Shown one piece after another: positions 23,986 through 34,234 of a stretch of 64,000 nt of DNA. The translations under genes and the position numbers were made by a program. Source of the stretch: Prinsepia uniflora (taxonomy: Eukaryota > Streptophyta > Magnoliopsida > Rosales > Rosaceae); contig CM064875.1 in the NCBI GenBank assembly GCA_032719365.1, forward strand, positions 21,018,566 to 21,082,565, in the 5' to 3' direction. The notes beneath the pieces were generated by a model, which saw only the letters and a program-made list of their open reading frames with translations, did no database searches and had not been told where the DNA came from. Every line of letters begins with the position of its first letter. Position 1 is the stretch's first letter.

Positions 23986-26750
23986 TGTCAGGACCCGTCC
24001 CAAATATGGCCTCGATACCCGGGACGAACCCTGCTCCCGTCTGACAATCACACTTACAGTATCAAACAAAACAAACAACCATCACACAACTATAAGCATA
24101 ACTATCAGACGAAGGAGTAAAATATACACAACAGTGAGTCAGAGCACAGTTCTACAAAATGGGCACAAAAGTCCTACAATGCTAGTCTCGCAACGGAAGA
24201 ACGTTGGAAGCTCTATGCCTCAATATCTGCCTCAACGTTCACCCCAGCGCTATCACCACGACCTGGAGGGAAAATTTAAAAACCAAAAGTGTGAGTGGAC
24301 TAGAATAACCAAAGGTTTTAAAACCAGTTTATCATTAATTCAAGGTTAAAGAAAAATAAGAATCAGTGTTCCCTCCATTTTTTAAAACGTGCATGCCCAA
24401 CGAAGTACGAGAAAATCATAACATGAAACATCATAAGAAACAAAAACACTATAAAATCTCATAAGAAACAGATACACTATAAAATACCATAAGAAACAGA
24501 AACACTATAAAAGGGCTATAGAAATCATAGTTTCAGCATCAAATCATCATTTCCGATCAAACCTGCTGGACCTATCCGAGTCTTTAAACTCAATCAGGCC
24601 TTAAATGAAATCCGAGTCTTTAAACTCCCGAGTCTTTAAACTCAAAGGCCTATGGGGGTAATATCAACATATCCGAGTCTTTAAACTCCCGAGTCTTTAA
24701 ACTCAATCCGGGCCCGTCCCCCGTCAATATCAATCCGGGTCTTTAAACCCAATATCTAGATCCAGCAAATCCAATCCATATCTAGTGTACAACCAATTCA
24801 ACATCCATCGCCAAATTCGAATTCGAAATCCCCGGTTCGAAGCCCTCCGGCGTTCCGAACCGACATTCCGAATCCAAATCCGGAAATCCATTCTTATGCC
24901 CAGAAATCACACAAAATCACAAATCATATTTCATAACCCATTTATCATCATCACAAAACATTTATAGGTTGAAATCGTAATTATGGCATCAAAATCCGAA
25001 AACTAGCTTTTCTTGAAAAATGTGCAAAATCTCGGAAATATCTCGAAAAACGTGCAAACTCATCAATCACATATAATCATCATTCAAGGCATAAAAACAT
25101 ATTTAAGATCATCAAACGTCAATAAAACAGTTAGGCATGCTCGAAAGAAAGAAAGAGTCCACTCACAGCTCGGAACGAGTCAATCGCGCTCCGTGCGCTC
25201 CTCGACCGTCTCGGGGGCCTCCCGTCCTGTCAAAATGCACCAAATAGGGTCACAAATACATCAAGGATCCTAATCCTAATTTCCCCAATTTTTCGGAAAT
25301 TTATTAATATTTTAATCCTAAACCCTCAACCGTCTGGATTCCTGAACAACTCCGTAACACCGTCCGATTAACCCGAAAACTATACCATTGGATTCCTTAG
25401 AACAATTTGAACCAAACTCATGTTGGAAGCTTGGCCGGAATCCTTCCCACGCGCCTCCACGCGCCGCCCAAAGTGGCTGCGCGTGGACCTCACGCGCCTG
25501 CTACAGTGCTCCTCCTACCTCGAGCCACCCGGTTCAACACAATTGAACCGGCGTGACCGGTTCTTCGCCGTTCACCCATCAATTCCGTCCAAATCAATCC
25601 CAAAAGCTTCGTCCCCACATAAGCAATCTAACCAAGTCCTAACATCGAAGAATCACGGCCCAAAACCTCACGACTCTCCTTCGAAAAACTGAGCCCGTGG
25701 CCCCTGTTTTGGCCGCCGGCCGCCCAGGTCCTCCTCCGGCACGGCACCACAACCACACGACTCCTGGGACCTCCAGGAGTCTCACCCTGGCCTCCTAACC
25801 TCTAGACTCTAAGCCCAACTCGACGACTTTCGAATTGAAACTCACGGAAAAACAGGGGAAGGAAACTCACCCTTCGATTCAGTCTCCGCCGTGAGCACCG
25901 CCGCGTACCACGGTGCTTGTTGGGTTCCCTATAACCTCCTGAGCCTCCTATTGGCTTGAATCGATCCACCACACGGCACAACCACCGCCACAGTCCACCG
26001 TCTCTCTCTGTTTTCTCCAGAATCCAGCCGTCCACCGTTCAGCCTCCGTGCACGGTTGCTGCTCCAAAACACGATCAATAGGTCACCCTCGTCTCTCTGT
26101 CACTCTCACTAGTCAACAACTCCCTCACCTTTACACGAAATCGGTCGAAGTCTCTCCAATTTACCTCTCTGTTTTCTGAGTGTTCAAACGGGTGCACGGT
26201 TTGAACGTGCACAATGTGTGGCCGTGCACACTTAAGCTCTCCCTAGAACCCTCTAGCTTCTGCCCACGTGTCCACCATCCATTGGCTCAGCACAAAATAT
26301 CCCAGCCCACTTCTGCCACTTGTCCTGATCTGATTGGGCTGAATGTACAAATTACCATTTTGCCCTCACACTTCCTAGACTCATAACTACTTCATCTGAC
26401 GTCCGATGACAGCGTGCCGCCTGTCGTTGTACTCAGGACGTCGAGACCTAGCTAACGGTCCTCGGTCTACGTGAAAATCACAAGTCCTCCAAAAAGTCAA
26501 CATTTTCCTCACTTAATCAAATTTACGGTAACGCCCTCAATCTTCCGAACGTCATAACTTTTCCTCCGATTGTCCATATCGAACCTGCCACCTGTCTACG
26601 GATTCGTGACATCCTAAACTACGTCACGGTCACGGGTTAACACTCATCCAATCGGTAATTCAAAAAGTCAACTGTTCATCTACTATTCACATTTCTATAC
26701 AAAACTTATAAAATTACATTTTACCCTTCCCGAAGGTACGGGTTGTTACA
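23986..26750 (-). repeat. 3' LTR of the chromovirus (plus-strand left LTR)
   Basis: Plus orientation TGTCAGGACCCGTCCC...GGGTTGTTACA, 2765 bp, near-identical to 34235-36958. It keeps a 42-base segment (near 24735-24776, including one hairpin unit) lost from the other LTR, with AATCC at both deletion borders. Carries the hairpin array 24575-24750. Confidence 0.9.
24575..24750. repeat. Hairpin array GAGT/ACTC and GGGT/ACCC in the chromovirus 3' LTR
   Basis: Six units around the common loop CTTTAA: five with GAGT/ACTC arms and a last one (24735-24750) with GGGT/ACCC. Units often occur in adjacent pairs joined by CCC. Confidence 0.8.
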
Positions 26751-26790
26751 ATCTACCCGCCTAAAAAGAATTTCGTCCCCGAAATTCAGG
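26751..26790 (-). other. Polypurine tract region of the chromovirus
   Basis: On the minus strand, GAATTTCGGGGACG, AAATTCTTTTTAGG and CGGGTAGAT lead directly into the LTR start TGTAACA. The purine run is broken (GGCGGG rather than the G6 seen at 15966). Confidence 0.75.
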
Positions 26791-27826
26791 GAAATAAGTA
26801 AGGGTACTGTTCCCGCATCAATGCCTCAGGTTCCCACGTAGCTTCTTCCACTTGATGATTTCTCCATAACACCTTAACCAAGGGAACCGTTTTCCTTCGT
26901 AAAACCTTATCCTTCCGATCTAAAATCGCTACAGGTTGCTCTTCGAAACTCAAGTCTTCCCTCAGTTCAACTGGTTGTGCTTCCAGAACATGCAAATCGT
27001 CTCGAATATACTTCCGAAGCATAGAGACATGAAAGACATTATGTACCTTTTCCAAGTCTGCTGGTAAAGCCAATCGATATGCAACAGGACCAATCCGTTC
27101 TATGATCTCATAAGGTCTAATGTAACGAGGACTCAACTTCCCTCGTCTGCCAAACCGTACAATTCCTTTCCAAGGAGATAACTTCAAGAAAACCCAATCG
27201 CCTACTGCAAACTCCAAATCTCTGATCCTACGGTCGGCGTAACTCTTCTGTCGGTCCTGAGCTGCCTTCAATCGATCCCTGATCAATGCCACTTTTTCCT
27301 GAGTAAGCTCCACCAATTCAGAAGTAGTCAACCTCCTCTCACCAACCTCAGTCCAACACAATGGAGTCCGACACTGTCGCCCATACAAAGCCTCGTAAGG
27401 AGCCATCCCAATGCTCTCCTGATAACTGTTGTTGTAGGAAAACTCCATCAAAGGTAAATGCGACTCCCATGTACCCTGGAACTGTAAGACACAAGCTCGC
27501 ATCATATCCTCGAGAATCTGAATAGTTCGATCCGACTGTCCATCGGTCTGAGGATGAAATGCGGTACTGAAATGTAACTTCGTCCCAAACGCTTCCTGTA
27601 GGCTCTGCCAAAATCGGGAAGTGAAGCTCGGATCTCTGTCAGATACTATCGACTCTGGAGTCCCATGCAGCGGAATAATCTCATCTATAAACAACTGTGC
27701 AAACTGCGCCAACCTGAAGGTCTCCCGTACTGGCAAGAAATGAGCAGACTTCGTAAGTCGATCCACAATAACCCACATACCATCGTGTCCCTTCGGCGTT
27801 CTCGGAAGCTTGAACACAAAATCCAT
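26786..27826 (-). pseudogene. Chromovirus pol: integrase core, C-terminal domain and chromodomain
   Basis: 346 codons in one open frame, in the same frame as the preceding pol fragment and separated from it by one stop codon. The integrase core shows the first Asp in MDF (residue 2) and the second in VSDRDPS (Asp63). The third acidic position is Asp99 in GQSDRT, where the family has Glu. The 35-residue spacing from Asp63 is intact. A GPY/F-like module follows (WKGIVRFGRRGKLSPRYIRP, then GPVAYRL). The last ~50 residues (from about 295, VAILDRKDKVLRRK through WRNHQVEEATWEPE) form a chromodomain, known to guide integration toward marked chromatin. The Glu-to-Asp change probably weakens or abolishes integration. 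Confidence 0.9.
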
Positions 27827-27838
27827 CGTCAGGTGATC

Positions 27839-30192
27839 CTATTTCCACTCGGGGATCGGCAAGGGTTGCATTGCTCCATAAGGTCTTTGTCGCTCGGCTT
27901 TTACCTGTTGACAGATCAAGCATTTACTGACATATTTTGCAATCTCACGTTTCATACTTGACCACCAGTAATGCTCTCGAAGTGTACGATACATCTTGGT
28001 CCCACCAGGATGCATCGCATAAGCTGAACAGTGAGCCTCATCCAGTATCACTTTCTTCAATGCTTCATCCTCAGGTACGCACAACCGTCCACCTTTAACC
28101 AAGGCTCCATCCTCACGGATCTCAAAGTCCTGTCTCTCTCCAGCCTCGACCTCAATCCGCATGATGCCCAGAACAGGATCCTCAAATTGAGCATCAATAA
28201 CCTGATCAATCAAAATAGGTCGCACATGGAAACTCGCTAGGAGTGCTCCCTGATCATCCACAGTCAACTCTACTCCCAACCTGCGGAGCTCAACCAACAA
28301 CGGTAACCGTACTGTCCTCAAATGCGACAAAGAACTAGCTGACTTCCTGCTCAAAGCATCGGCTACCACATTAGCCTTCCCTGGGTGATACTCAATCGTG
28401 CAGTCGTAGTCTTTAAGCAACTCCAACCAACGGCGCTGTCTCAGATTCAATTCCTTTTGGGTGAACAAATACTTCAAGCTCTTATGGTCCGTGAAGATCC
28501 TGCACCTCTCGCCGTACAAGTAATGCCGCCAAATCTTCAGTGCATGAACCACCGCTGCCAGTTCCAAATCATGTGTAGGGTAGTTCATCTCATGGGGTTT
28601 CAATTGCCAGGAAGCATAAGCAATCACTCTCCCATGTTGCATCAAGACACAACCCAAACCTTGCAAAGAAGCGTCACTGTACACCTCAAACTCCCCATTA
28701 TCGTCTGGAAGGGCTAACACAGGAGCAGATGTCAACCGTCTTTTAAGCTTCTGGAAACTCTGTTCACAGTTCTCATCCCACTCAAACCGAACTCCCTTCC
28801 GAGTCAACCTCGTCAACGGTGCTGCTAGAATAGAAAAGCCCTCAATAAAGCGCCGGTAGTAACTTGCCAAACCTAGAAAACTCCTGATCTCTGTCACCGT
28901 TTTGGGCTGTTCCCACTTCGCTACCGCCTCAACTTTTTGAGGATCCACGCTGATGCCCTCGGCCGAAATCACATGGCCAAGAAATCCAACACTGGTCAAC
29001 CAAAACTGACACTTACTCAGTTTCGCATACAACTGATGCCCCCTCAATGTCTCAAGCACGAGTCTCAGATGTTTCTCATGTGCCTTCGCACTCTTCGAAT
29101 ACACCAAAATGTCATCAATGAAGACAATCACAAAACGATCCAAGTATGGCCGGAACACTCGGTTCATAAGATCCATAAAAGCTGCTGGGGCATTAGTCAA
29201 ACCAAAAGGCATCACAACGAACTCATAATGACCGTACCTGGTCCGGAAAGCTGTCTTCGGTACATCCTCCTCTTTAACCCTTAACTGATGATAACCGGAG
29301 CGAAGATCAATCTTCGAAATATACTGGGCTCCCTTCAATTGGTCGAACAAATCGTCAATCGGGGGTAGGGGATACTTATTCCGAATAGTTACCTTATTCA
29401 GTTGTCTGTAATCCACACACAATCTCAACCCTCCGTCCTTTTTCTTAACAAACAAAACAGGTGCTCCCCAAGGTGACATACTCGGTCGAATGAATCCCAT
29501 ATCGACCAACTCTTGCAACTGGGCCTTAAGTTCCCTCAATTCTGCAGGTGCCATACGGTAAGGAGTCTGTGAAATAGGCTGTGTACCTGGAAGAAGATCA
29601 ATCGTGAACTCGAGATCTCGGTGTGGGGGTAGTCCTGGCAACTCCTCGGGAAAAACATCGGGAAACTCCCGTACCACTGGTATGTCCTCTGCCCTCACTG
29701 GCGTAGTACGTGTATCCACCACATGAGCTATGTAACCTTGGCATCCCTTAAGCAACAACTTGCTAGCCTCAAGTGCCGAAATAACTACAGTAGGAAGTGC
29801 ACGCTGATCCCCCTGAAACGTAGTCTCTGATAACCCGGGACTCCGAAAAGTCACTCTCCTATCGAAACATTCGATAGAAGCATGATGTCTCGTTAACCAG
29901 TCCATACCCAAGATAACATCAAAGTGCCGCAGATCCAAGAGTAACAAATCTGCCAGTAACTCAACCTCACCTACCATCACCGGACACTCTCTCAATACCT
30001 GAGTCACTACCAACACCTCCCCAGTAGGTGTACATACCCCTAAAGCACAATCCAAAGTAGACACCTCCCTCTCCGTCACCAAACCACAACTCCGAGCTAC
30101 AAATGAATGGGTAGCCCCGGGATCTATCAAAGCAAAAACAGTGTGACCAAGTATGGTGAGTGTACCTGTCACCACTCCTGGTGCTAACCTAG
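27839..30192 (-). pseudogene. Chromovirus pol: protease, reverse transcriptase, RNase H and zinc finger
   Basis: One long open frame of 792 codons whose first ~10 codons come from the inserted LTR. The retropepsin motif LIDPGATHSF has Asp32. The RT has VDYRQLNKV (about 269), MPFGLTNAP (336) and the catalytic FIDD (366-369). RNase H acidic residues appear in YSDAS (Asp515), TDHKS (577) and ADALS (620). An integrase HHCC finger uses His730, His736, Cys766 and Cys769. The frame ends at TAG (27839-27841) in ...IPEWK, where a Trp codon is usual in the family. It continues in frame four codons before the integrase ORF start. Without readthrough, no integrase is made. Confidence 0.93.
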
Positions 30193-33101
30193 TGTAACGA
30201 CCCGTCCCAAATTCCATGATTAGATTAGTGACTAATCACGATTAGTGAGGCGAATCCGTGATTAGTAGAGCGAAATCGGACGAACGATGCGAAATGACCG
30301 TTTTGCCCTTGATGGTGGCAAAACGTTGACTTTTCATTCGGGTGGTCAAATGGACTTTGACCGATGTCCGTGACGTAGTTCGTGACGTCATGAGTTCATA
30401 GACAGGTGGCACGTTCAATTCCGACGTTCGTAGAAGAAGTTATGACGTTCGGAAGCCCAAGGGCATTTTGGTAATTTGGGTGAATAGGAGGTCAAAAGTT
30501 GACTTTTTGATCGGGAGGTCCGATGGCCGAGGGCCAAAGACCGTTACGTAGATAAGGACGATATGAATCCGTAGACAGGTGGCACGTCGAATTCGGACGT
30601 TCGACGGCGAAGTTACGGTTCACGGAAGTTCCCGGTTACTATTCACAATTACACGTTTTACGAGGACCGTTTGTCTCTAGTGGGCCCAGATATTTAATGG
30701 AGGCCCAATGGATGAGTGACACTTGTCACCCATCCACTGGCCAACCTCACCTACTCATGCACCAAACCCATTCACCGTGCATCCATTTCTTCCATTTTTC
30801 CTCCAACCATTACCCGATCCCATTTCCAAATCCAACCCAGCCAACCCAACCCCATTTCGGCTAGGACTGAGGACAGAGCGAAGTGAGGATGTGAGGACGT
30901 GGTGGCCGGCCCAGGACGGCGCCACCGTGCACGGCCGAGGCCAAACCCGAACAGGTAACCCGGTTACCCATTTTCTCCCTTTTAATTTGATTTTGATGTT
31001 ATGGTTGCTTTTGGACGATTAGGATGAGTTAGTTAGGTTGCTAGTATAATTTTAGGACGGTTTGGAGGGTGCTTCACGACGGAGGAATCCGTGAGGGTGG
31101 TCGGGAAAAACAGGGCCGTGAGACCCTTTAATTTTGGTTAGGATTTAGGAGGTTTTGATTAGTTTGGTTGATTGGGATAGATTGGAAATGAGAAAATAGG
31201 AATTTAGGAAATGGAATGGAGGAAATCGGACAGAAAATGAGGGAGAAGGAGGCCTGGACCGGTTACGCCGGTCCAGTTACAGAGGTTGGACCGGACCAGC
31301 CGGCCCAGACCGGTTCGATCGCTGGAGCAGGTGACACTGTGCAGGGCGCGTGAGGCCCACGCGCAGTGGGTTCTTGGGGCGCATGAGGGCGCGTGGCACA
31401 CAGTTTGAGGAAGGTTCCAACATACGAAATCATCTATTCGATGTAACGAACATTTTGGGACTGGTTTCGTGTCAATCGAACACCGTCTCGATATGTTCCG
31501 GGGCATCGGAAGGTTTAGGTTCGGGATTAAAAATAGTTAAAAATACGGGAAAATTACGGGGCTTTAGTGAGGGGTTATATAAGTAGTTAGTAACCCTCTA
31601 AATTAATTTGGACAGGTTTGGAAGTCCCGGTGACGGTGATCGGCTCGGGGAGCCGTATGGCACGCGTATCGAGACGCGGCTTCGGACGGTCTGTGAGTGG
31701 ACCTTGTTTTCTAAATTGGTGCATGCATAAATGTTTATTATATGTTTTAAATACTTGTTTTTGATGCCATGAGTGCATTTGGATGTGCGGTTACGTATAG
31801 GCACGTATTTCGAGGTTTCGGCCCTATACGGTGCCTATACGGGGCTATATGTCTTTATTGGTCTAAATGAAATGGTTTTGGATTTCTAAATGGATTATGA
31901 ATATGATTTTATGATGTTGATTTGGATGCTTGTGAATTATATGGTTTCACGTATTTCGAGGCGATTTACGTGCTTGCACGTAAATCGAGGTTTTTCGGTT
32001 TTACACTGATTTTCCATTCTTGTGGTTTTGGATATGATTTCATGAAATGATTTTGGATTTGAAAAGGTAATTCTCGGACTTGAGGTCCATTTGATTTACG
32101 GAATCGGGCCGGAGGCCCAATTGGTTTACGATTCGGACCGGGGGTCCAGTTTCTATGTGGATTCGGGCCTAGGGCCCAGTTATGTGTTACAAATGGTTTT
32201 GATGGGTCATGACGGTTTATGGGAACCGGCATGAACCTTTGAAATGGATTTACGGGTCATGACGGTTTATGGGAACCGGCATGAACCCATGAAAGGATTT
32301 TATGGTTCATGACGGCTTATGGGGGCCGGGCATGAATCCTTGAAAGGTTTCAAGAATGGTTTCAAAAGGTTTTTCATATTCCATCCTTTATATATGATTG
32401 TCTCCTCCGGGGAGGGTCGTTGGCCTGGGTGGACCCCGGAGTAGTCACGGAGCACTGACTGAGTGGAGTCGCCCCCCAGTTGGGTTCCTTACTCTCAGGA
32501 TGGGCATGGTTCATTACCTCCAGGGAGGGTCATTGATCTACGGACATTGACCTGGGTGGACCCTGGAGAGACTTGGGTTTGAGACCCCGGTTAGCACACG
32601 TGTAGCTTTACTTTACCGTGACAGGTTCTGGATATGAATATATTGGATAAACATGGTTTCAATTGGTTTGGGAAAACTGTGTTTTATGATGATAAATGGT
32701 TTTGGGCTGAGATCCCTCATATGTTCACTGTGTTATGGTTTTCTGTAAATGGTTTTGGGCGGGAGCCCGTATAACTTGTATTTACAGAATTTGGGGCTGA
32801 GATTCTAATTGTGGATGTTTTAACATATATTATTGGATAAATGGTTTTACTATGCATGCATGCTTTTATAAATTCTTTATTTTTGTCCACTCACAGTCTT
32901 TCTGTTTTTAATACCCTTCAGGTTGACAGCGGATGTGGACTGTAGCAGAGATCGAGATATCACATGCTTCCTCCGGATCCTGGCGTACTCTGATAGCCCG
33001 GTAGGGCAAAGGTCGGAAATATCCCTTGTCTGACACTTCGTGTCAGACGGGAGCAGGGTCATCCCGCACTAATCCCGGGGGGATTGGGATGGGTCCTGTC
33101 A
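30193..33101 (+). mobile_element. Solo LTR (2909 bp) inserted in the chromovirus gag-pol frame
   Basis: Starts TGTAACGACCCGTCCC and ends GGGATGGGTCCTGTCA, flanked by a perfect 5-bp duplication CCTAG (30188-30192 and 33102-33106). It lies opposite to its host element and contains no coding region, so it is what remains after recombination between the two LTRs of a full element. The first bases of the LTR (read from the gag side) create a TGA right after the gag codons ...QQEAR. The LTR also provides the ATG (30215-30217, minus) of the artificial pol ORF. Internal repeats include the hairpin array 32071-32182 and three ~50-bp GGTCATGACGG-type units (32203-32340). Confidence 0.93.
32071..32182. 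repeat. Hairpin array with compensatory arms in the solo LTR
   Basis: Four ~28-30 bp units, each centred on a short inverted repeat: GGAC-TTGAG-GTCC, GGGCC-GGA-GGCCC, GGACC-GGG-GGTCC, GGGCC-TAG-GGCCC. Arm bases change together so pairing is retained. Confidence 0.8.
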
Positions 33102-33106
33102 CCTAG

Positions 33107-34150
33107 CCTCCTGCTGAGTCATAGCAAAAACTCGCGCCTGAGGTCCCGATGACCTACCGCGCCCCCTGGAACTGCTCGTAGCACCACCGCCACCCCTAGG
33201 GCCTGCTGCCCCTGACACTGAAGCAGTGCTCCGCCCGGGTTCCGCTGCACCTCTGCCTGCTCCACTCTCCGAAGCTAACAATGGGCACTCCCTCCGGAAG
33301 TGTCCTCGCTCTCCGCAATAGAAGCAAGTATCCCTACCGAGTCCACCGGTATGCCTCCCCGTAGAAGCCACTGAAGTCGCACTCGCCTGAGGAGTCGGCT
33401 GTGCCCTAGCTCCTCGATATCCAGAGCCCTGAAAACTCCCTGGTCGGCTATACCGGGCTCCACCAGCCGATGACGATCCACCAAAATTACCCCGTTTCGG
33501 GGGCCTCTGACTCGACGCTCCTGGAAATGAATGCTCTCGGCGTCGAACACAGCCCGAATACTGTGGTCTAACAGGTAAACTGACCTCAACCCTGACAGCA
33601 GCATCAGATAACTCCCGAAATGTAGCAAAAGAGCCAGCTGTCATTATGGCCCTGATCTTTCCCCGAAGGCCCAACTCAAACCGGCGGCACTTCTCCGCCT
33701 CGGTCGCCACAAATGCAGGAGCGAAACGAGATAGCATCTGGAATCTCTGCTCATACTCAGCAACTGTCAAATTCCCTTGCTTTAGCTGAAGAAATTTTGC
33801 CTCCTTCGCATCCCGGAAAGAACGGGGATAGTACTGATCTAGAAACCGCTCCCGTAAAGTCTCCCAAGTCACGGTATGTGCATCCCAGCCGGACAGTTCC
33901 AATGTGTACCACCACTCATATGCAGCTCCATCCAACAGAAAAGTAGCTAACAAGACCCGATCCTCTGGAGGACAGTGCATCACCCCAAAAATACGCTCAA
34001 GCCGGGTGATCCATCGGTGAGCTTCCTCGGGATCGGCCCCACCGCTGAACGTCGTAGCCCCAAGCCTCTGGGCTCTCTCGATCGAAGCGCTTTCAGTCCC
34101 TCTCGCCGCTTCATCTTCAGTCGTGGAGGGGGTTCACGTCTCGGAGGCAT
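33107..34150 (-). pseudogene. Chromovirus gag with frameshift near the N terminus
   Basis: The main open frame (33983-33099) encodes the retrotransposon gag core (EWWYTLELSGWDAHTVTW, then FLDQYYP and the AKEAKFLQLKQG stretch). A Gly/Arg/Ser-rich linker follows, then a CCHC knuckle CFYCGERGHFRREC (residues 220-233) that binds RNA. Family-like sequence (GGADPEEAHRW) continues upstream in the same frame, beyond the first Met of the ORF. The likely true start (MPPRREPPP, codon at 34148-34150) is in another frame, so a one-base indel lies between about 34100 and 34135. The C-terminal end is cut by the solo LTR. Confidence 0.88.
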
Positions 34151-34220
34151 TATCAATCGTACGCTGAAAGAGGCATAGAGTTAGTCAAACAACCTAGACC
34201 CAACACAAATCGACAACCTT

Positions 34221-34232
34221 GCTCTGATACCA
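34221..34232 (-). other. Primer-binding site of the chromovirus (initiator tRNA-Met)
   Basis: On the minus strand TGGTATCAGAGC, two bases from the 5' LTR end. This is the standard plant site complementary to the 3' end of initiator tRNA-Met. It is identical to the Cassandra site at 60463-60474. Confidence 0.9.
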
Positions 34233-34234
34233 AT

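Noticed and set aside
28031..29284. Plus-strand open frames of 69-115 codons in the chromovirus
   Set aside because: They are shadows of the long minus-strand pol frame.
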